A DNA stretch of 64,000 nt from Marinobacterium arenosum (GTDB lineage Bacteria; Pseudomonadota; Gammaproteobacteria; Pseudomonadales; Balneatricaceae): the NCBI RefSeq assembly GCF_019795155.1, contig NZ_JAILYN010000003.1:1-64000 (forward strand), read 5' to 3'. Below the pieces are notes generated by a model. That model saw nothing but the letters and a program-made list of their open reading frames with translations. It did no database searches and had not been told where the DNA came from. This document shows, one piece after another, positions 17,494 through 26,379 of the stretch. Both the position numbers and the translations under genes were made by a program. How positions within the stretch are numbered: the stretch's first letter is position 1; each line of letters opens with the position of its first letter.

Positions 17494-18267
17494 ATGAAAA
17501 AGTTACTCGCCGTTATCACGGCCGCCGCCGCATTCAGTGCCGCCAACGTGTCCGCCAAGGAGTGGAATGAGATCCGTATCGGCGTGGAAGGCGCCTACCC
17601 TCCGTACAGCTGGATTACCCCGAGCGGTGAGCTGGCCGGGTTCGATATCGATATCGCCAACGCACTGTGCGAAGAGATGCAGGCCAAGTGCAAGCTGGTG
17701 GCGCAGGACTGGGACGGTATGATTCCGGCGCTGATGACCCGTAAGTTCGATGCCATCGTGGCGTCCATGTCGATCACCGAAGAGCGCAAGCAGAAGGTCG
17801 ACTTCACCGACAAGTATTATCAGGTCGCTTCCCGTTTCGTTGTTAAAAAGGGCCAGGACTTCGACTTCAGCGCGGCCGGGTTGGACGGCAAGAAGATCGG
17901 CGTGCAGCGCGCCAGTACGCAAGACAAGTATGTCACCGCCAACTTCCCGGGCGCCGAGATCAAACGCTACGGCGCCCAGGATGACGCCTTCCTGGACCTG
18001 AAGGCGGGCCGGGTCGACCTGGTGATCAGCAACATCCCGGCGGTGAAAAAAGGCCTGCTGGAGAAGGACGGTGGCGATCGGTACCAGCTGGTCGGACCGA
18101 TGATTACCGACCGCGAGTGGTTCGGCGAAGGGGTGGGAATCGCCATCCGAAAGAACTCGCCGACGCTGCGGGAGAAGTTCAATAACGCCATCCAGGCGAT
18201 CCGCGCCAACGGCGTTTACCAGCGGATTCAGGACAAGTACTTCGATTTCGATATCTACGGCGGCTGA
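17494..18267 (+). CDS. Periplasmic amino-acid/opine-binding protein
   Basis: 257 residues with a cleavable signal peptide (MKKLLAVITAAAAFSAANVSA, cut after residue 21). The mature part is a family 3 solute-binding protein: IGVEGAYPPYSWITPSGELAGFDIDIANAL near the start, QDWDGMIPALMTRKFDAIVASMSITEER in the middle. A strong AAAGGAGA Shine-Dalgarno precedes the ATG, fitting high expression. It delivers the ligand to the permeases encoded downstream. The sequence resembles lysine/arginine/ornithine and octopine binding proteins; the ligand is unproven. A 9-bp hairpin follows the gene, which would stabilise its mRNA. Confidence 0.93.
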   Translation: MKKLLAVITAAAAFSAANVSAKEWNEIRIGVEGAYPPYSWITPSGELAGFDIDIANALCEEMQAKCKLVAQDWDGMIPALMTRKFDAIVASMSITEERKQKVDFTDKYYQVASRFVVKKGQDFDFSAAGLDGKKIGVQRASTQDKYVTANFPGAEIKRYGAQDDAFLDLKAGRVDLVISNIPAVKKGLLEKDGGDRYQLVGPMITDREWFGEGVGIAIRKNSPTLREKFNNAIQAIRANGVYQRIQDKYFDFDIYGG

Positions 18268-18297
18268 TCGCCCGGCGACGGGTAATCCGCGAACGAT

Positions 18298-18320
18298 GGG
18301 AGCCGGGCGGACCGGCTCCC
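18298..18320 (+). other. Intercistronic hairpin after binding-protein gene
   Basis: A perfect 9-bp stem, GGGAGCCGG (18298-18306) with CCGGCTCCC (18312-18320), and a 5-base loop. There is no following T-run, so it is more likely an mRNA-stabilising or attenuating hairpin than a full terminator. This is common after binding-protein genes that must be made in excess over the permeases. Confidence 0.65.
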
Positions 18321-18377
18321 GACTGCTCGCAAGACGCTTAACCGGCCGGGTTATCGAACAGCTAGTAACGGTGATTT

Positions 18378-19070
18378 ATGTTGAACTTTGATGGCTATGC
18401 ACCCGCCGTACTGGACGGTGCACTGCTGACGATTGAAGTGGCGCTGGCCTCGCTGGTGATGGCAACGCTGCTCGGCATCCTGGGGGCGTTGGGCAAGTTG
18501 TCGCGCAAGCCGCTCCCGCGCCGGCTCGCGGCGGGCTACACCACGTTGATACGCAGCATTCCCGACCTGGTGCTGATGCTGCTGATCTACTTCGGCGGCC
18601 AGGCAGTGGTGAATCAGGCCGCCTACGCGGTCGGTTATGAAGACTACATCGAGATCAGCCCGTTCGTGGCGGGTGTCGGCACCATCGGTTTTATCTTCGG
18701 CGCCTATCTGGCCGAGACCTTTCGCGGCGCCATCCTGGCGGTACCGCCGGGCCAGCTGGAAGCCGGCTATGCCTACGGTATGAGCGCCTTTCAGGTGTTC
18801 CGTCGCATCCTGTTCCCGCAGATGATGCGCCACGCCTTGCCGGGCTTCGGCAACAACTGGCTGGTACTGCTCAAGACCACCGCGCTGGTATCGGTGATCG
18901 GCCTGGATGACATGGTGCGCAAAGCTTCGCTGGCGGCCGGTGCGACACAGAAGCCCTTTACTTTCTACCTGCTGGTGGCCGGCGTGTTTCTCGCCTTCAC
19001 CACCCTCAGCACCCTGTTGCTGCAGTGGGCCGAGCGCCGCTACAGCCCTGAGTTGAAACGGAGCCTGTGA
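18378..19070 (+). CDS. Amino-acid/opine ABC transporter permease (HisQ type)
   Basis: 230 residues, about five membrane helices. It has the family start LLTIEVALASLVMATLLGILGALG, TLIRSIPDLVLMLLIYFGG, and the EAA loop GQLEAGYAYGMSAFQVFRRILFPQMMRHALPG. It is a membrane subunit of the importer encoded by the flanking genes. Its TGA stop overlaps the ATG of the second permease by one base. Confidence 0.92.
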   Translation: MLNFDGYAPAVLDGALLTIEVALASLVMATLLGILGALGKLSRKPLPRRLAAGYTTLIRSIPDLVLMLLIYFGGQAVVNQAAYAVGYEDYIEISPFVAGVGTIGFIFGAYLAETFRGAILAVPPGQLEAGYAYGMSAFQVFRRILFPQMMRHALPGFGNNWLVLLKTTALVSVIGLDDMVRKASLAAGATQKPFTFYLLVAGVFLAFTTLSTLLLQWAERRYSPELKRSL

Positions 19071-19759
19071 TGGACTTCCTGCTGATCTTCGAAAACCTGG
19101 ACCTTTACTGGCAGGGGGCGCTGACCACCGTCAAACTGGTGACCCTGTCGCTGTTGCTCGGCCTGCTGCTGGCACTGCCGCTGGCGGTGATGCGGCGCAG
19201 CGGCAATCCGTTGCTGAGATTGCCGGCCTGGAGCTATATCTACGTTTTTCGCGGCACCCCGCTGCTGATACAGCTGTTCGTGATCTACTACGGCTTCGGC
19301 CAGCTGGAGGCGATCAAGCAAAGCCTGCTCTGGCCGTTCTTCCAGGAAGCGTACTGGTGTGCATTGCTGGCCTTCACGCTCAACACCGCCGCCTACACCG
19401 CCGAGATCATCCGCGGCGCCATTGAAACCACTCCCGAGGGGGAGTTGGAGGCGGCCAGGGCGTTCGGCATGAGCCACGGCCAAATCTTTCGTCGTATCCT
19501 GCTGCCCAGCGCCTTCCGGCGGGCGCTGCCGGCCTACAGTAACGAGGTGATCTTCCTGCTGCACGGCAGTGCGGTGGCCGGGATCATCACGCTGGTCGAT
19601 ATCACCGGCGCTGCGCGGATCGTCAACTCCCGTTTTTACAACCCTTTCGAGGCGTTCATCACCGCGGCGCTGTTCTACATGGCGCTGACCTTTGTCGTGA
19701 TTTGGCTGTTCAAGCGGCTGGAGAATCGCTGGCTCGGCCACCTGCGGGCCCGGAGCTGA
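19070..19759 (+). CDS. Amino-acid/opine ABC transporter permease (HisM type)
   Basis: 229 residues from the ATG at 19070, in a TGATG overlap with the first permease. Recognisable segments are YIYVFRGTPLLIQLFVIYYG, FTLNTAAYTAEIIRGAIE and the EAA loop GELEAARAFGMSHGQIFRRILLP. This is the partner membrane subunit. A hairpin with a short T-run follows and separates transport genes from the oxidase genes. Confidence 0.92.
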   Translation: MDFLLIFENLDLYWQGALTTVKLVTLSLLLGLLLALPLAVMRRSGNPLLRLPAWSYIYVFRGTPLLIQLFVIYYGFGQLEAIKQSLLWPFFQEAYWCALLAFTLNTAAYTAEIIRGAIETTPEGELEAARAFGMSHGQIFRRILLPSAFRRALPAYSNEVIFLLHGSAVAGIITLVDITGAARIVNSRFYNPFEAFITAALFYMALTFVVIWLFKRLENRWLGHLRARS

Positions 19760-19812
19760 GGCGCCGACCTTTTCTATCGATTGATCCTGGCTGACGAATG
19801 TTCAGCCATTTA

Positions 19813-19843
19813 CCCGGTACCTGTCAGGGTGCCGGGCCTTTTT
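19813..19843 (+). terminator. Hairpin terminator or attenuator before the oxidase genes
   Basis: The stem CCCGGTACC with GGTGCCGGG (one G-U pair) is followed by CCTTTTT. It lies between the second permease and the oxidase operon, 35 bp before the next start codon. It may be partial, since the genes on both sides appear to serve one pathway. Confidence 0.6.
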
Positions 19844-19877
19844 CATGCGCCCGCTCGAAGCGCAGGAGGTGTGATTG

Positions 19878-20981
19878 ATGAATGAATGCGACCTGGCCAT
19901 TGTCGGTGGCGGCATGGTCGGCTCGGCGCTGGGTTATGGTCTGGCGCGGGCTGGCGCCGAGGTGGTGATGCTCGATCAGGGCGACCGAGACCTGCGGGCG
20001 GCACGCGGCAACTTCGGCCTGCTCTGGGTGCAGGGCAAGGGGGCGGACTGCCCGGCCTATGCGCACTGGACCCTGCTGTCGACCCGGTTGTGGCCATCCT
20101 TTGCCGAGGAGCTGAAGCAGCTGACCGGCATCGATGTCCAGTATCAACGCCGTGGCGGCATCCACTACTGCCTCGATGACCGGGAACTCAGCGACTATGC
20201 TGACGAGCTGGCCCGGCAGGCAGCGGTAAGTGACGGCGCGTTCCAGTACCAGATGCTCGATGCCCGGGAGCTGCAGGCGTTCGAACCTAACCTGGCGCCG
20301 GACCTGCCGGGCGGCGGCTACTCGCCCAATGACGGCCATGTGAATCCATTGTTCCTGTTGCGTGCGCTGCAGGCCGGCTTCGTGACCCATGGCGGCAGCT
20401 ACCGGCCACGCCATAGTGTGCAGTCCATCGAGCGGTTGGCTGACGGTTTCTTGCTGCAGACCGAACAGGGCGAGTTGCGCGCCGGCAAGGTCATCCTGGC
20501 CGCCGGGCTGGACAACCAGCGACTGGCGCCGATGCTGGGTTTGCAACAGCCGCTGCATCCGCAGCGCGGCCAGCTGCTGATCACCGAGCGGCTGCCGCCG
20601 TTGTTGAAGTACCCCTCCATCTATCTGCGTCAGACCGGCGAGGGGACCATCCAGATCGGTGATTCGGCGGAGAACAGCGGCCTCGATGACAGCAATACGG
20701 TTACCGTGATGGCGGAGCTGGCCGCTCGGGCAATCCGACTGCTGCCGGCACTGCGCCAGCGCCGCATCGTGCGGGGCTGGGGCGCGCTGCGGGTGCTCAG
20801 TCCGGACGGCTATCCGCTGTATGACCGTTCCGCCGAAGCCGGCCCCCAGGCTTTCGCATTCAGTTGCCATAGCGGCGTCACGCTGGCGGCGGCCCATGCG
20901 CTGCAGCTGGCGCCGATGCTGCTGCAAGGTGAACTGGACAGCTCGCTGTCCGCATTCTGTCCCCGGCGTTTTCAGGATTAA
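19878..20981 (+). CDS. FAD-dependent amino-acid/opine oxidoreductase, catalytic subunit
   Basis: 367 residues from the ATG at 19878, with a textbook AGGAGGT seven bases upstream. The N-terminus DLAIVGGGMVGSALGYGLARAGAEVVMLDQG is a DAO-type FAD-binding fold, and the C-terminus RIVRGWGALRVLSPDGYPLYD is the usual closing strand of this family. Together with the next two genes it matches three-component enzymes such as octopine/nopaline oxidase (OoxB/NoxB), HcnC, and D-hydroxyproline dehydrogenase. It should oxidise a secondary amine or amino acid and release an imine or 2-oxoacid. Membership in an opine pathway is supported by the importer next to it but is inference. Confidence 0.87.
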   Translation: MNECDLAIVGGGMVGSALGYGLARAGAEVVMLDQGDRDLRAARGNFGLLWVQGKGADCPAYAHWTLLSTRLWPSFAEELKQLTGIDVQYQRRGGIHYCLDDRELSDYADELARQAAVSDGAFQYQMLDARELQAFEPNLAPDLPGGGYSPNDGHVNPLFLLRALQAGFVTHGGSYRPRHSVQSIERLADGFLLQTEQGELRAGKVILAAGLDNQRLAPMLGLQQPLHPQRGQLLITERLPPLLKYPSIYLRQTGEGTIQIGDSAENSGLDDSNTVTVMAELAARAIRLLPALRQRRIVRGWGALRVLSPDGYPLYDRSAEAGPQAFAFSCHSGVTLAAAHALQLAPMLLQGELDSSLSAFCPRRFQD

Positions 20982-20984
20982 GCG

Positions 20985-21317
20985 ATGTTCCAAGATGTCA
21001 GTCAACGCGCTGACCGAGCTACGGTCAGCATCACTATCGATGGCGTAATCCACCAGGTGCCCGAAGGTTACACGGTTGCCGCCGCACTGCTGGCAACGGG
21101 TCGCAATGCCAGCCGCAGCACGCTGGTGTCCGGCCAGTCACGCGGCCCCTACTGCCTGATGGGCGTCTGCTACGAGTGCCTGGTGGAGGTGGACGGTATC
21201 CCTAACCGCCAGGGGTGTATGACCGAGGTCCGTGACGGCATGGCGATCCGCCGCCAGCAGGGGGTCGGTGTCGTAGGCCAGGCGACCGAGCAGCAGGAGG
21301 TGGGTGATGGACGCTGA
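20985..21317 (+). CDS. (2Fe-2S)-binding subunit (HcnA-like) of the oxidoreductase
   Basis: 110 residues. Four cysteines in the order C57, C62, C65, C78 (PYCLMGVCYECLVEV and NRQGC) give a plant-type [2Fe-2S] ferredoxin cluster site. The N-terminus VSITIDGVIHQVPEGYTVAAALL matches the small electron-transfer subunit found between the two flavoprotein genes in HcnABC-like enzymes. It starts 4 bases after the previous stop and overlaps the next gene by 11 bases, so all three subunits are made together. Confidence 0.9.
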   Translation: MFQDVSQRADRATVSITIDGVIHQVPEGYTVAAALLATGRNASRSTLVSGQSRGPYCLMGVCYECLVEVDGIPNRQGCMTEVRDGMAIRRQQGVGVVGQATEQQEVGDGR

Positions 21318-22725
21318 TCTGGCGATCGTCGGGGCGGGGCCGGCCGGGATGGCGGCGGCGGTGCAGGCTCGCCAGCTCGGTTTGTCGGTGGTGCTGCTGG
21401 ACGAACAGCCTCGCGCCGGCGGACAGATCTACCGCAATATCGAACGCCCAGCGCTGCGTGACCGGGCCATTCTGGGACCGGATTACTACGCCGGCGCGCA
21501 GCTGGCCGAGGCGTTTCGTGACAGCGGCTGTCGTCATATCAGCGGCGCCACGGTGTGGCAGATCACCCCGGAGGGGCAGCTGTTCTATTCCAGCGAAGGA
21601 GCCAGCGCATCGCTCAACTGCCGCCATGTGCTGATCGCCAGCGGCGCCCAGGAGCGGCCCATGCCGATTCCCGGCTGGACGCTGCCGGGGGTGATGACCG
21701 CCGGTGCCGCGCAGATTCTGCTGAAAAATCCGGGACTGGCGGCGCAGGATGCGGTATTCGCCGGCAGCGGACCGCTGCTCTACCTGATCGTCTGGCAGTA
21801 CCTGCAGGCCGGCATTCGGGTAAAGGCGGTGCTGGATACCATGCCGGCCGGCAACTACCGAAGTGCTTTGCGTCAGCTGGGCGGCGCACTGCGTGGCCGG
21901 CACTATCTGATCAAGGGGCTGAAGCTGTTCAGGGAGATCAAGCGCGCCGGTATACCATTCATCCGTGGCGTAACCGAGCTGGAAGCATTGGGCGACTCCG
22001 GCAGCGGCGTCAGCCAGGTGCGTTACCGCGCCAAGGGACGGCAGGCGCTGATCGATACCCGCCAGCTGTTCCTGCATCAGGGGGTGGTGCCCAACGTCAA
22101 CCTGGCAATGGCCAGCGGCTGCGAACACCGCTGGAACGACCGACAGCTCTGCTGGACGCCGAAGCTGGACCCGTGGGGACAATCGAGCCAATCCCATATC
22201 AGCATCGCCGGTGACGGCAGCGGTATCGGCGGTGCGGTGGCGGCTGCCCTGCGCGGACGGCTGGCGGTGCAGCAGATCGCCTGTCTGCTGGGTCGGCAAA
22301 CGGCGGCGCAACGCGATGCCAGCAGCCGTCAGTGGCGGCGACAGTTGCAGCGCGAGCTGGCGTTCCGACCGTTTCTCGACACCCTCTATCGTCCGACGGA
22401 GCCGTTCCGCAAGCCGGTGCGGGAAGAGGTGATGGTCTGCCGCTGTGAAGAGGTGACGCTGGGTGATATCCGCGCCGCTGCAGCCCAGGGCTGTATGGGG
22501 CCCAACCAGCTGAAGAGCTTCACCCGCTGTGGCATGGGGCCCTGCCAGGGGCGCCAATGTGGCCTGACGGTATCCGAGCTGATGGCCGAGCTGAACCAAC
22601 AACCGGTTGAGGACAGCGGCTATTACCGGCTGCGTGCGCCGGTGAAACCCTTAAATCTCGGTGAGTTGGCGACATTGGCCGACCCGGCCGCAACTATTGA
22701 TCAGGAGACAGCGAATGAACATTGA
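21307..22725 (+). CDS. FAD/NAD(P)-binding oxidoreductase subunit (OoxA/HcnB-like)
   Basis: 472 residues from the ATG at 21307 ([25 protein letters not shown]); a GTG one codon earlier is possible. It has two nucleotide-binding segments, VGAGPAGM at the start and [10 protein letters not shown] in the middle. The C-terminus has a BFD-type [2Fe-2S] cysteine pattern: MVCRCEEV, then [12 protein letters not shown]. This is the large electron-transfer subunit of the opine/D-hydroxyproline/HcnABC family. It overlaps the ferredoxin-like gene at its start and the RidA gene at its end (11 bases), giving a four-gene translationally coupled block. Confidence 0.9.
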   Translation: MDADLAIVGAGPAGMAAAVQARQLGLSVVLLDEQPRAGGQIYRNIERPALRDRAILGPDYYAGAQLAEAFRDSGCRHISGATVWQITPEGQLFYSSEGASASLNCRHVLIASGAQERPMPIPGWTLPGVMTAGAAQILLKNPGLAAQDAVFAGSGPLLYLIVWQYLQAGIRVKAVLDTMPAGNYRSALRQLGGALRGRHYLIKGLKLFREIKRAGIPFIRGVTELEALGDSGSGVSQVRYRAKGRQALIDTRQLFLHQGVVPNVNLAMASGCEHRWNDRQLCWTPKLDPWGQSSQSHISIAGDGSGIGGAVAAALRGRLAVQQIACLLGRQTAAQRDASSRQWRRQLQRELAFRPFLDTLYRPTEPFRKPVREEVMVCRCEEVTLGDIRAAAAQGCMGPNQLKSFTRCGMGPCQGRQCGLTVSELMAELNQQPVEDSGYYRLRAPVKPLNLGELATLADPAATIDQETANEH

Positions 22726-23062
22726 ACGCTTTGAAACCGGCCGCCGGATGAGCCGGGTGGTGGTCCACAACGGTGTGGCCTATCTGTGCGGCCAGGTCAC
22801 TAAGGATGAAACCGGAGATATCCTCGTCCAGACCACGACCATGCTGGAAAAGGTGGATGAACTGCTGGCGAGCGTCGGCTCCAGCCGGGAGCGGATGTTG
22901 TCGGCCACCGTCTATCTGGCGGATATGCAGCATTTCGATGCCATGAACAGCGTCTGGGACAGCTGGGTGCCGGCCGGCCATGCCCCGGCTCGGGCCTGCG
23001 TGCAGGCCGCGATGGCTGGGCCGGAACTGCTGGTGGAAATCTCGGTGATCGCGGCGGTTTGA
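22715..23062 (+). CDS. RidA-family imine/enamine deaminase
   Basis: 115 residues from the ATG at 22715 ([13 protein letters not shown]). It has the YjgF/RidA fold: [31 protein letters not shown], and the substrate-binding arginine in [19 protein letters not shown]. RidA hydrolyses reactive imines. Overlap with the oxidase subunit gene suggests it clears the imine released when the amino acid or opine is oxidised. No further gene follows on this strand for 1.2 kb, so it ends the cluster. Confidence 0.9.
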   Translation: MNIERFETGRRMSRVVVHNGVAYLCGQVTKDETGDILVQTTTMLEKVDELLASVGSSRERMLSATVYLADMQHFDAMNSVWDSWVPAGHAPARACVQAAMAGPELLVEISVIAAV

Positions 23063-23302
23063 AGCTCGACAGCTGAGGTCACCGCAACCACCCATGCGAT
23101 CTGTGCGATCAAACCGGAAGCCATGGATCGGTTGCAGGTCTGACGTAATAAAATTCCTGCGGCGGTGGCGAACGAGGGAACCTGCCCGTAAGCAATGCAA
23201 AAATTGACGGCCCAGAACCCCTCCGCATGGTGTCGGGGGACCCCGGGCCGCTGGAGGCCATTACTGGCACTCCTGTACTAAGTATAGGTATTCGGCGATT
23301 GT

Positions 23303-23785
23303 TCAGCTGGCCGGGCGTTTCAGCGCGATGCTGCGGCCGGCCAGCTCGGGCCAGGCGAGGGTATTGTGCAGCCGTTGCAGTTGGCTGACCTTGTCTTGAG
23401 TTTCCGGTAGGAAGGGCGCCGCCCGGTGGGCGTTCATGTCCACGTGCAGCAGCAGGGTCTCCATCGCCGCCAGCTCCAGCGCCGTTTCCGGCTGCCACAT
23501 GCTGAAGAACACTCGTAGTTTCTTGCCGTCGCTTTCCAGCAGCTGGGCCCGCACCTGCAGCGGCTCGGCCTCGCCAACCTCCTGCAGGTAGTGGACCATG
23601 CTCTGCAGCGTGTAGATCGATACCTGATGTTCCTCGCGGAACGCTTCGTCCAAACCGATCTGCACCATGAATTCGTCGATCGCCTTGCTGAACACCAGCA
23701 CGTAACAGGCGTCGTTCATATGGCCGTTGTAGTCGATCCAGTCGGGGCTGACGCGCCCCTCGTATACCACCAGTGTTTCTGTCAT
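23303..23785 (-). CDS. cdhC: Betainyl-CoA thioesterase (hot-dog fold)
   Basis: 160 residues from the ATG at 23785 (MTETLVVYEGRV). It is a 4HBT hot-dog thioesterase with the motif DWIDYNGHMNDACYV; the Asp near residue 18 is the likely catalytic residue. In Pseudomonas the carnitine cluster includes such a thioesterase, which turns betainyl-CoA into glycine betaine. Here it is divergent from cdhR and close to cdhB and cdhA, supporting the same role. A 314-bp element with inverted ends lies 28 bp upstream of the start codon and probably separates it from its original promoter. Confidence 0.8.
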   Translation of the reverse strand: MTETLVVYEGRVSPDWIDYNGHMNDACYVLVFSKAIDEFMVQIGLDEAFREEHQVSIYTLQSMVHYLQEVGEAEPLQVRAQLLESDGKKLRVFFSMWQPETALELAAMETLLLHVDMNAHRAAPFLPETQDKVSQLQRLHNTLAWPELAGRSIALKRPAS

Positions 23786-23812
23786 CAGTGGATCACTCTT
23801 GCTGATTGTTGG

Positions 23813-24126
23813 GGAACCTGTGAATAAGTCCCTTATGTTCTCTGCGGGCTCTAGAACGGCCAGATGCACGAAAGGCAGCGCAGCGGAATGACGCGTCCTT
23901 TCCAAGCTGCCTGACAAAGCAGATGGCCGTTATAGGGCCCGCCCTCCGGGGCTTTCGGTGGTCCGGCACCCGGGCGAGCAGAGCTCTGCGTTAACGATTT
24001 ACGTCCGGCCGGCGCTCCGGGGACAACCAGTACGCCTGTAATCGTTGCCTTTATGCCCTTGCGTGTGGGTATTGATCTCTGGTCGCTCCGAAAGCCAGAG
24101 GCCCAAGGGACTTGTTCACAGGTTCC
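23813..24126. mobile_element. 314-bp element with 22-bp inverted ends (MITE-like)
   Basis: The left end (23813-23834) begins GGAACCTGTGAATAAG, and the right end (24105-24126) ends CTTGTTCACAGGTTCC. The 22-base arms are complementary at 21 of 22 positions. The inside has no gene. The element lies between the divergent cdhC and cdhR genes. No clear target-site duplication is seen at the edges. Confidence 0.55.
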
Positions 24127-24269
24127 TTAGTTCTTATCGTCACAGGAAGATTTGAAGGATATTAATGATCAGTCAATGGAAGGATTTGCCTATATCCGAA
24201 TACCAAGTGTTAAATATCGACGGATTATGACGATAACAAAAATTGCCGGTTGGCCGGCCGAGGTGGCAG

Positions 24270-25226
24270 ATGTTCGGTAACCGTCCGCTGAAATACCCCC
24301 AGACGATCAGTTTCCTGCTGGTGCCCGGCTTCTCGCTGTTCGGGCTGACCTCGATGCTCGACCCGCTGCGCCACGCCAACCGGGCCAGCCAGCGAGAGCT
24401 GTACCAGTGGCAGTTGATCTCGGAACCGGGCGGGCTGGTCACCAGCAGCGATGGCATCGAGATCATGAGCCAGTCCAGTATCCGCGATGCCGGCAAGTGC
24501 GAAACGCTGATCGTCTGTGCCGGCGAGCAGCCGCAGGCGCAGGTGACGCCGGCGCTGCTGAGCTTTATCCGCCAACAGGCCGGTTTCGGTGCCGATATCG
24601 GCAGTCAGGATACGGCCACCTATCTGCTCGCCGCGGCCGGTATTCTGGATGGCTACCGCACCACCATGCACTGGGAAAACCTGCAGAGTACCGCCAATGA
24701 GTTTCCGGGTGTCGAGATCGTGCAGGAACTGCTGGTGGTCGATCGCAACCGCTTTGCCTGCCCCGGCGCGCTGTCCGGACTGGATATGATGCTGCACCTG
24801 ATCTCCACCCAGCATGGCCACGGTCTGGCCACGGCGGTGGCCGACGAGCTGATCTACACCCGTAAACGGGCCCATACCGATCCGCAGCGGACCTCGCTGC
24901 AGCAGCGGCTCGACAGCCGCAACCCGAAGCTGGTCAACGCGGTCCAGCTGATGGAGCGCAACCTGGAGGAGCCGCTCAGCATTCCCGAGATCGCCCAGTA
25001 CCTGGATATCTCCTCCCGCGAGCTGGAGCGGCTGTTCAAGCACTACCTGCAGGAAACCCCCAACGCCTACTACCGCAATCTGCGGTTGGACCAGGCCCGC
25101 TGGATGCTGCAGCAGAGCACCGATAGCGTTACCAGTATTGCGTTCGCCTGCGGTTTCGCCTCGCTGTCCCATTTCACCCGCTGTTACCAGCAGCGCTTCA
25201 ACAAGAAGCCCAGCCAGGAGCGCTGA
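24270..25226 (+). CDS. cdhR: AraC-family regulator with GATase-1-like domain, carnitine-responsive type
   Basis: 318 residues from the ATG at 24270, with GAGGTGG upstream. The N-terminus ISFLLVPGFSLFGLTSMLDPLRHAN is the DJ-1/PfpI (GATase-1-like) effector domain and lacks the catalytic cysteine. The C-terminus has two helix-turn-helix units: SIPEIAQYLDISSRELERLFK and VTSIAFACGFASLSHFTRCY. Pseudomonas CdhR, ArgR and GbdR share this layout. The position next to cdhB, cdhA and the quaternary-amine importer argues for CdhR, the carnitine-sensing activator. A second member of the family at 47 kb is more like ArgR. Confidence 0.82.
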   Translation: MFGNRPLKYPQTISFLLVPGFSLFGLTSMLDPLRHANRASQRELYQWQLISEPGGLVTSSDGIEIMSQSSIRDAGKCETLIVCAGEQPQAQVTPALLSFIRQQAGFGADIGSQDTATYLLAAAGILDGYRTTMHWENLQSTANEFPGVEIVQELLVVDRNRFACPGALSGLDMMLHLISTQHGHGLATAVADELIYTRKRAHTDPQRTSLQQRLDSRNPKLVNAVQLMERNLEEPLSIPEIAQYLDISSRELERLFKHYLQETPNAYYRNLRLDQARWMLQQSTDSVTSIAFACGFASLSHFTRCYQQRFNKKPSQER

Positions 25227-25318
25227 TCCTGTCCACGGAGGGCAGTGATTGGCGACTGCTGCCCCCCGAATCACCGAAAACGACCAACGGCATATCCGTT
25301 AGCGACCTCTGCTAAATG

Positions 25319-25356
25319 TCTTCGTTTTTAGTCAATCTATCTTCGGTATTAGTCAA
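25319..25356 (+). promoter_or_regulatory. Tandem 17-bp direct repeat, candidate CdhR operator
   Basis: TCTTCGTTTTTAGTCAA (25319-25335) and TCTTCGGTATTAGTCAA (25340-25356) match at 15 of 17 positions and start exactly 21 bp apart. AraC-family regulators bind tandem direct repeats two helical turns apart. The site is about 115 bp upstream of cdhB and 93 bp after the cdhR stop. Confidence 0.55.
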
Positions 25357-25472
25357 AAACATCCTTCTCAGAAGCGTAGCTTGAATATCACGCCAGCGCC
25401 GGGAGCCGCATCCGGGTTCCCCGGCCGGCGCATCAAATAGCATCGAATAACAACAAAAGAGCCCAACACGCT

Positions 25473-26363
25473 ATGAATCAGGATGTAATCATCACCTGTG
25501 CCGTCACCGGTGCGGCCGATACCGCAGATCGCAGTCCCCATGTGCCGGTCACCCCTGAAGAGATCGCCAACGCGGCGATCGAAGCCTGGAACGCCGGCGC
25601 CGCCATCGCCCATATTCACGTTCGCGATCCGGATACCAAGCAGTGCTCGCGCCGTCTCGATCTCTATGCCGAGGTCTGCGAACGGCTGCGTGCCGCCGAC
25701 TGCGATCTGATCATCAACCTGACCGCCGGCATGGGCGGCGACCTCTATATCGGCCCCGAGGATAAGCCTACGGAATTCTGTCCAGAGACCGATCTGGTCG
25801 GCGGCCTCGAGCGGCTGGCGCATATTGAAGAGCTGAAGCCGGAGATCTGCACGCTGGATTGCGGCTCGCTGAATTTCGGCGACAGCAACCTGGTGTACGT
25901 CTCCACGCCGGACATGCTGCGTGCCGCCGCCGCCCGCATCAAACAGCTGGATGTCACCGTCGAGCTGGAGATCTTCGACACCGGCAACCTCTGGTTCGCA
26001 CTGCAGATGCGCAAGGAGGGGCTGCTGGATGACAACGCGCTGTTCCAGCTCTGCCAGGGGATCCCCTGGGGCTGCCCGCCGGAACTGAGCCTGCTGAAGG
26101 GGATGGTGGATATGCTGCCGGCCGACAGCAACTGGACCAGCTTTGCGCTAGGCCGCCATCAGCTGCCCTGGGCGGCGCAGTCGGTGCTGCTCGGTGGCCA
26201 CGTCCGGGTCGGTCTGGAAGACAACCTCTACCTGGATCGCGGCGTTTATGCCACCAACGGCCAGCTGGTCGAGCGGGCCGTCAATATCGTCGAAAACATG
26301 GGTGGCAAGGTGCTGAGTCCGGCCCAAGCCCGTGAAAAGCTGCGCCTGCGCGGCACTCAGTAA
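25473..26363 (+). CDS. cdhB: 3-dehydrocarnitine:acetyl-CoA trimethylamine transferase (BKACE family)
   Basis: 296 residues, the usual length of beta-keto acid cleavage enzymes (formerly DUF849). Metal ligands are visible as His47 and His49 in AHIHVRD and in [11 protein letters not shown] near the C-terminus; [11 protein letters not shown] and ELEIFDTGN are family segments. BKACE enzymes cleave a beta-keto acid with acetyl-CoA; in carnitine breakdown 3-dehydrocarnitine gives betainyl-CoA plus acetoacetate. It is followed 16 bases later by the dehydrogenase that makes its substrate, so this assignment is strong. Confidence 0.9.
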   Translation: MNQDVIITCAVTGAADTADRSPHVPVTPEEIANAAIEAWNAGAAIAHIHVRDPDTKQCSRRLDLYAEVCERLRAADCDLIINLTAGMGGDLYIGPEDKPTEFCPETDLVGGLERLAHIEELKPEICTLDCGSLNFGDSNLVYVSTPDMLRAAAARIKQLDVTVELEIFDTGNLWFALQMRKEGLLDDNALFQLCQGIPWGCPPELSLLKGMVDMLPADSNWTSFALGRHQLPWAAQSVLLGGHVRVGLEDNLYLDRGVYATNGQLVERAVNIVENMGGKVLSPAQAREKLRLRGTQ

Positions 26364-26379
26364 TAGCCGGAGAGCTCTG

